A DNA stretch of 45,082 nt from JAISGQ01 sp045534445 (GTDB lineage Bacteria > Bacillota > Clostridia > Oscillospirales > Acutalibacteraceae): contig JAZSJQ010000074.1 of the NCBI GenBank assembly GCA_045534445.1, positions 1 through 45,082 on the forward strand. Reading direction: 5' to 3'. Of the stretch, positions 1 through 8,451 are shown piece after piece; position 1 is the first letter of the stretch; each line of letters starts with the position of its first letter. A model generated the notes under the pieces. That model had not been told where the DNA came from. It saw only the letters and a program-made list of their open reading frames with translations, and did no database searches. The position numbers and the translations under genes were made by a program.

Positions 1-44
1 GAATTGATCTCGAGACCCGAGCCTATACATTGAGAAAAGCTTAT

Positions 45-116
45 CTCTTGGAGGGCGATCCAAGAGCAAATGTGTAAACCATGTGGTTGCACAATCTGTA
101 AACCATGTTGCTCTTG
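45..116. promoter_or_regulatory. Competing hairpins and direct repeats upstream of aroB
   Basis: CAAGAGCAA (61-69) pairs perfectly with TTGCTCTTG (108-116) across a 38-nt loop. The first part of the same segment (CCAAGAG, 60-66) also pairs with CTCTTGG (45-51) across an 8-nt loop, so the two stems exclude each other. The long loop holds two copies of the 12-mer TGTAAACCATGT (73-84 and 97-108). A TTGACA lies at 114-119 but has only a weak -10 downstream. It could be an attenuator-like leader or a regulator site; no known riboswitch class is recognised. Confidence 0.4.
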
Positions 117-165
117 ACATAATATCCTCCCCTGCGATTTATTGATTAAAGGACGATTGATAAAT

Positions 166-1206
166 ATGAGCACAGTTCATATAAATGTCGGCAGCGGTTA
201 CGACGTAATGATAGAAAAAGGCTTGCTTTCAAGATGCGGTGAAATTCTCTGCAATGTCATCGGAAAGTGCAAAATTGCACTTGTGACCGATATGAACGTC
301 GGCTCGCTCTATGCTGACCGCGTGGTCGAAAGCCTTGAAAACGCAGGCTACGAGGTGAATTCCTTTATATTCCCCGCAGGAGAAAGCTCAAAGAATATGG
401 AAACCCTCTGCGAAATGCTGGAATTTCTCGCCGAGGCGGAGATGACACGCTCCGACTGCATCGTTGCTCTCGGCGGCGGCGTAACGGGTGACATGGCAGG
501 CTTTGCAGCAGGAATCTATCTCCGCGGCATACGCTATGTTCAGATGCCCACCACTCTTTTGGCGGCTGTTGATTCCTCTGTCGGCGGTAAGACCGCCGTT
601 GACCTTAATGCGGGCAAGAATCTGGCAGGCGTTTTCATTCAGCCTCAGGTTGTGCTTTGCGACACCGACTGCCTTTCCACTCTCACTCCCGAAATATTTG
701 CCGACGGCATGGCTGAAGCAATAAAGACCGCTGTTCTCGACGGCGGCTTCTGGGAGAATTTTAATGAGCTGGAAATTTCCGAGCTTATCACCAGATGCGT
801 AAATTACAAGGGCAGAATAGTTGAAGCAGACGAGAAGGAAACAGGAGATCGAAAGCTTCTTAATCTCGGTCACACTGCCGCTCATGCCGTGGAGCTTTTA
901 AGCAATTACGAGATAACCCACGGTCACGCAGTGGCAATAGGACTTGCCATAATGGCACGAGCCTGTGCCGCACTGGGCAAATGCACAAGAGAGGTTGCAG
1001 ACTCCATAGTTGAGACCCTTAAAAAGGCAAATCTTCCAACTGTATCACCCTATTCGGCTGCCGAGCTTGCAAAGGCTTCCGTAAATGACAAGAAGCGTTC
1101 GGGAGATAAAATATCCATCGTTACCGTAAACGGCATAGGCAATTGTACTTTTGAGAAAATTGATATCTCCTCTCTCAAAGAGTTCTACGGCAAGGGAATG
1201 AGATAG
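166..1206 (+). CDS. aroB: 3-dehydroquinate synthase
   Basis: Converts DAHP to 3-dehydroquinate, the second step of the shikimate pathway, in the cytosol with NAD and a divalent metal. The 346-residue length is normal. The NAD-binding loop GGGVTGD is at residues 103-109, followed by the metal and active-site blocks LNLGHTAAHAVE and THGHAVAIG. The ATG at 166 is preferred to the TTG at 142 because the conserved protein begins at STVHINVG and an AAAGGA stretch (148-153) precedes it. It stands alone: a strong terminator follows directly and no other aro gene is visible. Confidence 0.95.
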   Translation: MSTVHINVGSGYDVMIEKGLLSRCGEILCNVIGKCKIALVTDMNVGSLYADRVVESLENAGYEVNSFIFPAGESSKNMETLCEMLEFLAEAEMTRSDCIVALGGGVTGDMAGFAAGIYLRGIRYVQMPTTLLAAVDSSVGGKTAVDLNAGKNLAGVFIQPQVVLCDTDCLSTLTPEIFADGMAEAIKTAVLDGGFWENFNELEISELITRCVNYKGRIVEADEKETGDRKLLNLGHTAAHAVELLSNYEITHGHAVAIGLAIMARACAALGKCTREVADSIVETLKKANLPTVSPYSAAELAKASVNDKKRSGDKISIVTVNGIGNCTFEKIDISSLKEFYGKGMR

Positions 1207-1220
1207 TGTTATATGTTTTT

Positions 1221-1254
1221 GACCTGCTGACTTTAGTCAGCAGGTCATTTTTTC
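1221..1254 (+). terminator. Rho-independent terminator of aroB
   Basis: A perfect 11-bp stem (GACCTGCTGAC / GTCAGCAGGTC) with a TTTA loop is followed by ATTTTTTC. It starts 15 nt after the aroB stop. Confidence 0.93.
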
Positions 1255-1262
1255 TCTGTCAG

Positions 1263-1339
1263 TTGATGGCTTCGCCCTCAAACTCCCATCAAGGGGCTCT
1301 GCCCCTTGAATCCCTGCCAAAGGAACGCCGTTCCTTTGG
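1263..1339. repeat. Intergenic stem-loop repeat
   Basis: Three adjacent inverted repeats: TTGATGG/CCATCAA (1263-1269/1286-1292), CAAGGGGC/GCCCCTTG (1290-1297/1301-1308) and CCAAAGGAAC/GTTCCTTTGG (1317-1326/1330-1339). The second and third have 3-nt loops. The first and second overlap and cannot form together. From memory, similar double-hairpin units are scattered between genes in Ruminococcus-like genomes. No coding potential. Confidence 0.65.
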
Positions 1340-1350
1340 AAACTTTACTC

Positions 1351-1405
1351 TTGACAAATTGGTTTATTGACTGTAAACTAAAGACAGGTTTATAGATTGT
1401 AAACC
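1351..1405 (+). promoter_or_regulatory. Promoter with two dyad operators for the blaI-blaR1-like pair
   Basis: TTGACA (1351-1356), a 17-bp spacer and TAAACT (1374-1379) form a sigma-A-type promoter. Two near-identical dyads overlap it: GGTTTA-N7-TAAACT (1361-1379, covering the -10) and GGTTTA-N7-TAAACC (1387-1405, just downstream of the start site). They are 26 bp apart, so two dimers could bind on roughly the same DNA face. Autorepression by the BlaI-like protein is the natural inference. The dyad differs from the classical staphylococcal TACA-N-TGTA operator. Confidence 0.8.
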
Positions 1406-1421
1406 GAAGGAGGAATATATT

Positions 1422-1781
1422 ATGGATATGAAATTAGGCGTTGTCGAAAGCCGCTTTGCGGATATTATCTGGAACAATGAACCGCTCCCCTCGGGCGAGC
1501 TTGTGAAAATATGCGAAAAGGAACTGTGCTGGAAAAAGCCCACTACCTATACCGTTCTTCGCAAGCTGTGCGAAAGGGGCATTTTCAAAAATGAAAACGG
1601 CACTGTTTCCTCTCTCATAAGCCGTGAGGATTTTTATTCCAGGCAGAGCGAGCAGTTTGTTGAAGAGACCTTCGACGGCTCACTCCCTGCGTTTTTAGCC
1701 GCTTTCACCGCTCGTAAACAGCTCACTAAGGAGGAAATTGCCGAACTTCGCAGAATGATAGATTCTTACGGGGAGGAATAA
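1422..1781 (+). CDS. BlaI/MecI/CopY-family transcriptional repressor
   Basis: A 119-residue winged-helix repressor (Penicillinase_R family). Typical features are an N-terminal VVESRFADIIWNNEPLPSGEL helix region, the recognition block KPTTYTVLRKLCERGIFK, and a C-terminal dimerisation helix ending near LTKEEIAELRRMI. In this family the repressor is inactivated when the partner BlaR1 protease is triggered, which lifts repression of both genes. It is only 2 nt upstream of the protease gene, with a strong GGAGG site before its ATG, and two matching dyads lie in its promoter. No beta-lactamase or other obvious target gene is next to it. Confidence 0.9.
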   Translation: MDMKLGVVESRFADIIWNNEPLPSGELVKICEKELCWKKPTTYTVLRKLCERGIFKNENGTVSSLISREDFYSRQSEQFVEETFDGSLPAFLAAFTARKQLTKEEIAELRRMIDSYGEE

Positions 1782-1783
1782 TT

Positions 1784-4700
1784 ATGGAGGCTGTATTTCT
1801 TAAACTTCTCAACATGAGCATCACCGCAGGGTGGATAGTGCTTGCTGTAGTGATTCTTCGTCTTCTGTTGAAAAAAGCTCCCAAGTGGATAAGCTGTCTG
1901 CTGTGGGTGTTGGTGGGACTCAGACTCATTCTTCCCTTCTCCTTTGAAAGCAAAATGAGTATGGTGCCAAGCGCTGAAACAATACCTCAGGAGATAATTT
2001 ATGCTCAGGAGCCCAAGCCGATAACTGATGTTATAGCTGCTGACATTGCCATGAGCCCTGTGAGCGCAGATATTCTTTTTCCTGCTCCGGAAAATAGTGT
2101 TGATCCTATACAAGTAGTAATATTTATTGCGACTATTATATGGTGTATAGGCGTTGCAGGTATGCTTATCTATTCACTTGTAAGCTATCTGCGTGTGCGG
2201 CATAAAGTCCGTGCTTCAATTAAGCTGCGTGAAAATATCTATATCTGCGATGATATAAACACCCCGTTTATCTTAGGCCTTATAAAGCCGAAGATATATC
2301 TTCCCTCAGCCCTTGGCGAAAAGGAAGCTGAGTATGTTGTTGCCCACGAAAAAGCCCATTTGAAACGCTTCGACCATCTGTGGAAGCCTCTGGGCTTTGC
2401 ACTTCTGACAGTATATTGGTTTAATCCGCTTCTGTGGCTGGGCTATGTGCTTCTCTGCCGTGATATCGAGCTTGCCTGCGACGAACGGGTCATAAAAGAC
2501 ATGGGCGCAGAGGAGAAAAAGGCATATTCCACCGCACTTCTTGATTGCTCGATACCCAGAAGAATGATCTCCGCCTGTCCTCTGGCATTCGGAGAGGTGA
2601 ATGTCAAGAACAGAATTAAGAACGTGCTTAATTACAAAAAGCCTGCTTTCTGGATAATCATAATTGCAATAATCGCGTGCATTGTCGCCGCCGTCTGTCT
2701 GCTGACAGACCCGAAAAAGGAAACTGATGCAGAAGAGGTTATTATTCCCGATGTCAGCCTCTCTGACATTGCCGATATGAATATAGGCACCGACATACCC
2801 TTTATTATCTACGCAGATGATAATGTGATGTATTTTTCGGGTACCTTCGGTCTGATTATTTACGATTATCACAGCATGACCGTTCTTGACCGTGTCCCCG
2901 CAGAGGATACCGAGGGCTGCGGTTTTACCTTAACATGGGCTTCTGCCGACGGTGATACGGTATATTTCGAGCGTTTCAACGAACCGCCGTGTTATAAATA
3001 TGATGTTAAACACAAGGAGCTTCGTCCCTGTGACGGTGCTGATTCCTCACAGCACTTTGACCGCGAGCATCTGACCGAAGAGCAGAGAAAGCTCCTGAAT
3101 GACTTTTATATAAACGGTGATGGTGTTGTCAATACCGACGAGGGCTTTTACTACCTTCGCTCGGACGACTGGAATATGAAAAATCTCCAGCTTGTGTTCC
3201 ATGACTATGAATCGGGCACGGACGATGCTCACCATATTTTTGACGATTTCACATGTAAAATTGCAGTTATATTCAGTTACCGCGATTCTGTGGAAACTAT
3301 CCCGCCCACTCTGACCATCGTTCCCGAAATTCGTACTTTCATGTTTAATTATTCTGCTTTATCAAGCTACATTCCGCAGGGGAAATACAGTTTTGAGGGT
3401 AATTCTCTTGTTCTCAGAACCGATGATGGCAGATACACCTATGTTTTTGAGACTTGCGAAGATGGCTATCGCTTCGATGCAGATCGTTCCTCGAAGATAC
3501 CCGAATACCGCTATTCTGCCGATTCCTATGAAACTCAGTGTCCCGTCCCCGACGGTGCGCTGTTTGAGGGCAAGGTGATATACCCTGAAGTCGAGGCGGT
3601 TGTCAAATCTCCTGATGAAGACGAAAAGCCCCTTACCCTTACAAAGTCCAGTATACCCAGAACCCCCGACTGGAAAACCGCAGGACTTGAGAGTGCAGGA
3701 CTTGGAGATGCGGATTTCCATTCTTCCAACGAAAGCTCTCTCGGCACACTGCATATTCTGTCCCATTATACATATTCAAGTGCATTTACGAACATATTCT
3801 TTGCTCTTGAAAGGGAGGACGATGTTCTTCTTTATGCAGTCTCAGAAATGCGTCTTCCCGAATATCTCTATTTCTGTGATATTGACGGAGATAAAACAGA
3901 CGAGATAGTTTACATGGAAAACACCGGTGGAGTCGGCGGTGCAGGTGCTCACGCCACTTATGTATGGAAGGTAACCGACGAAGGCTTCGAAACACTGCTG
4001 TACCTCAATGGCTATTTATCCTTCTTCGATACAGGCTTTGAATTTGAGCTTCAGGCACCCTTTAAGCTGCTTGTTAAAAACCGCCACACAGGCTACAGTC
4101 GCACGATAGACTTTTCAAACAGAACAGGCTATATCGGTTCTGTTTACGACGAAAAGGGAAATCCCACAGATCAGGAACGAGGAGATCACGACTGCTTCTA
4201 TTACATAGTCCCCCGTGACATCGGCAATGACGGAGTATACGAAATAGAATGCACTGCGTATACCAGTCTGTACGGTCATTCCGACGGCATAGGCGATTCA
4301 ATATGCACAATAAAATATGACACCAAAAGCGGAGATTTCAAGGTGGTTGATGCACGCTTTGAACTTTACGATGACATTGCAGAGGAAATAGGCACGGAAA
4401 ATCTCTGCACCGTAAAGCGAAACAGTGATTTTACCTATTCCTGCGAAATAAAGGACTCTGAGGGCAAGGTTATTCATATCCTTGACGATATCCCCAAAGA
4501 GCCCGAAATCGAAAGAGTCAGCGACGCTGTTGTAAAGATCTCCTCTCAGGGCGGCACGGGACTATCCACCCGATGGACTCAGTATTTCAATGTTCTCACA
4601 GGAGAAAAGTCCGATATTTTCTATTATGTTCTCTGCGAGCATAACGGCAAGATCATATATGCGGAATATAAAAATGGCGGAAGCAGAATAGTTGTGCAGG

Positions 4701-5416
4701 ATATTTTCGATAAGGACGCTTTTTACAAGGTCTGCCACATTGCAGAGACCTGTGCCGCGGCAGATTTTGCCGAGAATGTGCAAATCCTGTACAACGGCAC
4801 TGCGGTCATCACCTGCCTGAATCCTGAGGGCAAGGACTTCCTGATTGCTGTTGATACCGTGAACGAGTCCGCTCTGCCCCTTTATTACCCTTTCCCTCTG
4901 ACAATCAGCGATGGAGAGACATTATATGAAGCAAGTGAGTATTATATGGTTATCGATAAGGGTAATGAATATGAATGTGCTGTAATTGATATGAAAGGAA
5001 ATGTTCTGTTCAAGGATTATGATCTTCCCCGATGGACTAATTTCCATATGATTAATGATTCGGTAGTAGGCAATTATATACAGTACGGAAGCGGAATGCT
5101 TACACGCGAAACTGTATACTATAACGTATCCACAGGGCAGGTATCCCCTACCTACTATGTTGCGTATGGTCATTACGGCAATAACGTCCTTTATGTTGAA
5201 TACGACAGGGAATCAGGAAGCCACAGCATAATCGTCCGTGATATCTTCGACGAGAATGTCTTTTACAAGAAGGTCACCATAACAAACGGCGTCATTGAGC
5301 CCGTCGAGGCAGTTCACGATGTATATATTTCACCCTCGGGTATTGCAAAGGTCATCTTCGTAAAGGACAACAGCGGAACGGAATATGAAATCAAAATCGA
5401 CATGACGTCCCCATAA
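1784..5416 (+). CDS. BlaR1-like M56 membrane metalloprotease with a giant non-PBP sensor domain
   Basis: A 1210-residue partner of the BlaI-like repressor. The N-terminal third is a classical M56 module: membrane segments near residues 10-28, 35-53 and 108-130, the zinc motif HEKAH at 188-192, the downstream ELACDERV block near 229-236, and a fourth membrane segment near 287-309. The remaining ~900 residues should lie outside the cell. They do not show the SxxK/penicillin-binding fold of true BlaR1. Instead there are beta-rich, propeller-like stretches, an FG-GAP/VCBS-like DIDGDKTDEIV segment near 700, and two related units of about 200 residues at the end (DIFDKDAFYK versus DIFDENVFYK). The ligand is unknown. 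Beta-lactam sensing is not supported. Confidence 0.87.
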   Translation: MEAVFLKLLNMSITAGWIVLAVVILRLLLKKAPKWISCLLWVLVGLRLILPFSFESKMSMVPSAETIPQEIIYAQEPKPITDVIAADIAMSPVSADILFPAPENSVDPIQVVIFIATIIWCIGVAGMLIYSLVSYLRVRHKVRASIKLRENIYICDDINTPFILGLIKPKIYLPSALGEKEAEYVVAHEKAHLKRFDHLWKPLGFALLTVYWFNPLLWLGYVLLCRDIELACDERVIKDMGAEEKKAYSTALLDCSIPRRMISACPLAFGEVNVKNRIKNVLNYKKPAFWIIIIAIIACIVAAVCLLTDPKKETDAEEVIIPDVSLSDIADMNIGTDIPFIIYADDNVMYFSGTFGLIIYDYHSMTVLDRVPAEDTEGCGFTLTWASADGDTVYFERFNEPPCYKYDVKHKELRPCDGADSSQHFDREHLTEEQRKLLNDFYINGDGVVNTDEGFYYLRSDDWNMKNLQLVFHDYESGTDDAHHIFDDFTCKIAVIFSYRDSVETIPPTLTIVPEIRTFMFNYSALSSYIPQGKYSFEGNSLVLRTDDGRYTYVFETCEDGYRFDADRSSKIPEYRYSADSYETQCPVPDGALFEGKVIYPEVEAVVKSPDEDEKPLTLTKSSIPRTPDWKTAGLESAGLGDADFHSSNESSLGTLHILSHYTYSSAFTNIFFALEREDDVLLYAVSEMRLPEYLYFCDIDGDKTDEIVYMENTGGVGGAGAHATYVWKVTDEGFETLLYLNGYLSFFDTGFEFELQAPFKLLVKNRHTGYSRTIDFSNRTGYIGSVYDEKGNPTDQERGDHDCFYYIVPRDIGNDGVYEIECTAYTSLYGHSDGIGDSICTIKYDTKSGDFKVVDARFELYDDIAEEIGTENLCTVKRNSDFTYSCEIKDSEGKVIHILDDIPKEPEIERVSDAVVKISSQGGTGLSTRWTQYFNVLTGEKSDIFYYVLCEHNGKIIYAEYKNGGSRIVVQDIFDKDAFYKVCHIAETCAAADFAENVQILYNGTAVITCLNPEGKDFLIAVDTVNESALPLYYPFPLTISDGETLYEASEYYMVIDKGNEYECAVIDMKGNVLFKDYDLPRWTNFHMINDSVVGNYIQYGSGMLTRETVYYNVSTGQVSPTYYVAYGHYGNNVLYVEYDRESGSHSIIVRDIFDENVFYKKVTITNGVIEPVEAVHDVYISPSGIAKVIFVKDNSGTEYEIKIDMTSP

Positions 5417-5427
5417 ACAATAAGATT

Positions 5428-5451
5428 GCACCCATATGGGTGCGGTTTTTT
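5428..5451 (+). terminator. Terminator of the blaI-blaR1-like operon
   Basis: GCACCC-ATAT-GGGTGC hairpin followed by GGTTTTTTA, 12 nt after the stop codon. Confidence 0.85.
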
Positions 5452-5465
5452 ATCTTTAGGAATAA

Positions 5466-5684
5466 TTACGCTCTCTTTTTGAAAACAAATACTGCGCCTG
5501 CGATGACGATCCCGTAGAAGGGCAGTGCTGTTGCACCGCCTACGCAGCCGTCTTTTGCGGCTTCTTCAACAGTATTCTCGGTGGCTTCTCCTACGTCAAT
5601 GCCGAGACCTGATGCGGAAACAGTTGCAGCTCCGATGGATGCTATGATGATCATGCTCATGATAAGTGCCAGAATCTTCTTCAT
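5466..5684 (-). CDS. Small exported membrane-anchored peptide (unknown)
   Basis: Encodes 72 residues. MKKILALIMSMIIIASIG is a clear signal sequence, probably cleaved near ATVSASG. A short acidic stretch (DVGEATENTVEEAAKDG) follows, then a hydrophobic C-terminal segment GIVIAGAVFVF ending in KKRA. The ATG at 5684 is chosen because an AGGAGG site lies just upstream; the frame extends further 5' but without signal-like sequence. It converges on the BlaR1-like gene and has its own near-consensus promoter. No family is recognised; it could be a lipid-facing micropeptide or a signalling peptide. Confidence 0.72.
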   Translation of the reverse strand: MKKILALIMSMIIIASIGAATVSASGLGIDVGEATENTVEEAAKDGCVGGATALPFYGIVIAGAVFVFKKRA

Positions 5685-5747
5685 TTTTTCTTCCTCCTGT
5701 GACTCTTTGCAGAATATAAGTGTTCGTAAGCAGTTCACACTCCATTT

Positions 5748-5776
5748 ATAATACTACTATATTTTACATATGTCAA
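5748..5776 (-). promoter_or_regulatory. Promoter of the small exported peptide
   Basis: On the minus strand TTGACA (5776-5771), a 17-bp spacer and TATTAT (5753-5748). The predicted leader is about 57 nt. Confidence 0.8.
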
Positions 5777-5936
5777 TTGCGGTGCGTTTTCGCTTTTATG
5801 CATATACACCCGCTTTCGTGTATATATATTCACCTGTTATACATTCTGCCTTTATGTGAATATGCACAAATTCCGTCATTCGAGTATGGTGCTGTTACAT
5901 AATAAACGAGAATATTTTCAGGTTTTGTTCCAACTA
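5777..5936. other. Intergenic region between divergent promoters
   Basis: AT-rich and without a convincing gene. It contains an inverted repeat ATATACAC (5802-5809) / GTGTATAT (5818-5825) that could be an operator between the small-peptide and argC promoters. Nothing else stands out. Confidence 0.4.
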
Positions 5937-5965
5937 TTGACTTTCAAAACCGCTGAAAGTATAAT
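5937..5965 (+). promoter_or_regulatory. Promoter of the arg operon
   Basis: TTGACT (5937-5942), a 17-bp spacer and TATAAT (5960-5965). The region just downstream (ATATTCATTCATGAA, about 5970-5984) has ATTCAT-like half-sites reminiscent of ArgR/AhrC boxes but no full consensus, so ArgR control is only a suggestion. Confidence 0.8.
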
Positions 5966-6006
5966 TATGCATATTCATTCATGAAAATTATATGGAGGTG
6001 CCAATT

Positions 6007-6936
6007 ATGAAGCACACTGTATTCATTGACGGCAGCGTCGGTACCACCGGACTGCGTATAAAAGAGAGAATCGGTCAGAGAGAGGACATCGAGCTTATCA
6101 CCCTCTCCGAGGAAAAGCGCAAGGATCCTGCCGCTCGCAAGGAAGCTCTCAATTCCTGCGATATCGCATTCCTCTGCCTGCCTGACGATGCCGCTCGTGA
6201 AGCTGTATCCATGGTAGAAAACGACCGCACAAGAATAATCGATGCATCTACCGCTCACAGGATCCTCCCCGAATGGGCTTACGGATTCCCCGAGCTGTCT
6301 GTCGGTCACTATGACCGCATCGCAAATGCAAAGCGAGTATGCGTTCCCGGCTGCCACGCAAGCGGATTTGTATCTCTCACCGCTCCTCTGGTTGCAGCAG
6401 GCATTCTCGACACCGAAGCAAGACTTACCTGCTTCTCCGTCACAGGCTACAGCGGCGGCGGCAAGGGCATGATCGCCCAGTACGAGGACGATGAGCTTGA
6501 TCCCCTCTTTGTGGCTCCCAGACAGTATGCTCTGGGCCAGACCCACAAGCATATCCCCGAAATGACCGTCCGCACAGGACTTGTCAATGCTCCCATATTC
6601 TGCCCCACCGTTTCTGATTTCTATTCGGGAATGCACGTTACCGTTCCCGTTTTCGGCTGTGACATAAACGGCAGCATGGAGGAAATAAAGAATGTCTACA
6701 AGGCACTCTATGTAGGCGAAGTTGTAAAGTATGCCGACGGCATCGACGAAGGCGGCTTTGCTTCCGCAGGTGCTCTTTCGGGTCTTGACTCCATGGAGAT
6801 AACCGTCTGCGGCAATGAGGACAGGATCCTTCTCATGTCCCGTTTCGACAACCTCGGCAAGGGCGCATCAGGCGCAGCCGTTGAATGTATGAACATCATG
6901 CTCGGTCTTGATAAGACAACAGGGCTTGTGCTGTAA
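6007..6936 (+). CDS. argC: N-acetyl-gamma-glutamyl-phosphate reductase
   Basis: Reduces N-acetylglutamyl phosphate to the semialdehyde with NADPH, the third step of arginine synthesis. At 309 residues it matches the shorter type of ArgC. The N-terminal dinucleotide loop FIDGSVGTTGLRI is clear, and the catalytic cysteine is C116 in the motif PGCHASGF. The ATG at 6007 is chosen because GGAGGTG lies 6 nt upstream; the ATG at 5992 would put that site inside the gene. It is first in argC-argJ-argB-argD, though a repeat element separates it from argJ. Confidence 0.95.
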   Translation: MKHTVFIDGSVGTTGLRIKERIGQREDIELITLSEEKRKDPAARKEALNSCDIAFLCLPDDAAREAVSMVENDRTRIIDASTAHRILPEWAYGFPELSVGHYDRIANAKRVCVPGCHASGFVSLTAPLVAAGILDTEARLTCFSVTGYSGGGKGMIAQYEDDELDPLFVAPRQYALGQTHKHIPEMTVRTGLVNAPIFCPTVSDFYSGMHVTVPVFGCDINGSMEEIKNVYKALYVGEVVKYADGIDEGGFASAGALSGLDSMEITVCGNEDRILLMSRFDNLGKGASGAAVECMNIMLGLDKTTGLVL

Positions 6937-6946
6937 AGTATCAAAG

Positions 6947-7077
6947 GCTTCTCCTTGAGGAGAAGCTGTCGGCAAAGCCGACTGATGAGGTGGAATGCGC
7001 TGGCTATGCTTGAATTCAAACCACCTCATCCACCATTTTGCCTTGCAAAACGGTCCCCCTTCCCCTCAAGGGGAAGG
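6947..7077. repeat. 131-bp MITE-like stem-loop element inside the arg operon
   Basis: Five consecutive inverted repeats fill the argC-argJ gap: GCTTCTCC/GGAGAAGC (6947-6966), GTCGGC/GCCGAC (6968-6982), GATGAGGTGG/CCACCTCATC (6984-6993/7021-7030), TTTTGC/GCAAAA (7036-7050) and CCTTCCCC/GGGGAAGG (7058-7077). The outer ends are themselves near-matching hairpins. From memory, elements of this style recur between genes in many Clostridia; it encodes nothing and may depend on transposases elsewhere. In RNA it could affect argC versus argJBD expression. Confidence 0.75.
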
Positions 7078-7115
7078 CATGAAATCATATGATTATCTCA
7101 GGAGATGTAAAATAA

Positions 7116-8393
7116 ATGAACTACGTCAAAATATCGGGCTCGGTCGCCGCTCCCAAGGGCTTTACCGCTTCAGGTGCCTATTGCGGAATCAAGCGTCTGA
7201 TGCACGCAGACAATACAGTTACCGCAAAGTCCATTCTGGCAAACGAAAGTCTTCAGGCTGAGCACAAGCCCGATGTTGCTCTTATCGTCTGTGATGTCCC
7301 CTGCTCCGTCGGTGCAGTTTTTACCACAAACCTCGTAAAGGGCGCACCTATCCTTGTCTGCCGTGAGCATATGGCAAAGGCAAAGCCCCGAGCAATCATT
7401 GTAAACAGCGGCAACGCAAACACCTGCAACGCAGACGGTGCCGAGAAAGCAAAGAAGATGGCTGAGCTTACCGCTTCTGAGATTGGCATAAGCACCGAGG
7501 AAGTCCTCGTTGCTTCAACCGGTGTTATCGGTCAGACCCTCCCCATCGAGCCTTTCGAAGAAGGTATCCCCTATCTGCACAAGGCTCTTTCCAAGGACGG
7601 TATGAGTGCTGCAAGAGCCATCATGACCACCGACACCGTTGTAAAGGAAATTGCAATCAAGTTTGAGCTTTCAGGCAAAGAAGTCACCATGGGCGCAATC
7701 AGCAAGGGCAGCGGCATGATTCATCCCAACATGGCAACCATGCTTGCCTATGTTACAACTGACGCTGCTGTTTCTTCCGAAATGCTCCAGAAGGCAATCA
7801 AATACTGCGCTGACGACACCTTCAACATGCTCTCTGTTGACGGCGATACCAGCACCAACGACACTCTCTGCATTCTCGCTTCAGGTCTTGCAGGCAATGA
7901 CGAGATAACCGAGGAGAATGAGGATTTCAAGGTTTTCGCAGATGCACTCATGTATGTCTGCACCTATCTCGCAAGAATCATGGCAAAGGACGGCGAAGGC
8001 GCAACCAAGCTTGTTGAATGCAAGGTAACAGGTGCCGAGAGCGAAAAGGCAGCAAAGGGTATTGCAAAGTCCGTTATCTGCTCTCCCCTTGTAAAGTCCG
8101 CAATGTTCGGCAACGATGCAAACTGGGGCAGAATCCTCTGTGCCATCGGCTACGCAGGCGAGAATACAGATGTTGACAAGATAGATGTTTACTTTAAATC
8201 CAAGGCAGGAGAAGTTCTTGTCTGCGAAATGGGTCGAGGTGTTGCTTTCTCCGAAGAGAAAGCAACAGAGATTCTTTCTCAGGACGAAGTTCTTATAGAT
8301 GTCATACTCCGTGACGGTGAGGCTTCGGCTACTGCTTTCGGCTGTGACCTTACTTATGATTACGTTAAGATCAACGGAGATTACCGCACCTGA
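7116..8393 (+). CDS. argJ: Bifunctional glutamate N-acetyltransferase / ornithine acetyltransferase
   Basis: Transfers acetyl from N-acetylornithine to glutamate, recycling the acetyl group, and in bifunctional forms also uses acetyl-CoA. The 425-residue length is normal. The self-cleavage site that makes alpha and beta chains is visible as NMATML, with T208 as the expected nucleophile. Other conserved stretches are CSVGAVFTTN and IVNSGNANTCN near the N-terminus and AMFGNDANWGRI near residue 330. AGGAG precedes the ATG. No separate argE is visible, which fits the cyclic pathway. Confidence 0.95.
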   Translation: MNYVKISGSVAAPKGFTASGAYCGIKRLMHADNTVTAKSILANESLQAEHKPDVALIVCDVPCSVGAVFTTNLVKGAPILVCREHMAKAKPRAIIVNSGNANTCNADGAEKAKKMAELTASEIGISTEEVLVASTGVIGQTLPIEPFEEGIPYLHKALSKDGMSAARAIMTTDTVVKEIAIKFELSGKEVTMGAISKGSGMIHPNMATMLAYVTTDAAVSSEMLQKAIKYCADDTFNMLSVDGDTSTNDTLCILASGLAGNDEITEENEDFKVFADALMYVCTYLARIMAKDGEGATKLVECKVTGAESEKAAKGIAKSVICSPLVKSAMFGNDANWGRILCAIGYAGENTDVDKIDVYFKSKAGEVLVCEMGRGVAFSEEKATEILSQDEVLIDVILRDGEASATAFGCDLTYDYVKINGDYRT

Positions 8394-8451
8394 GCAGCGG
8401 GAGGGCTCAGAGACCCTTCCCTACGAATTAAATAAAAGGGGATTTCTTAAT

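Noticed and set aside
1422..5416. Beta-lactam resistance operon
   Set aside because: No beta-lactamase or PBP2a gene is adjacent and the sensor lacks the penicillin-binding fold signature.
5966..5990. ArgR/AhrC operator upstream of argC
   Set aside because: Only ATTCAT-like half-sites are present; no full 18-bp ARG box, so it is mentioned in the promoter entry but not annotated separately.
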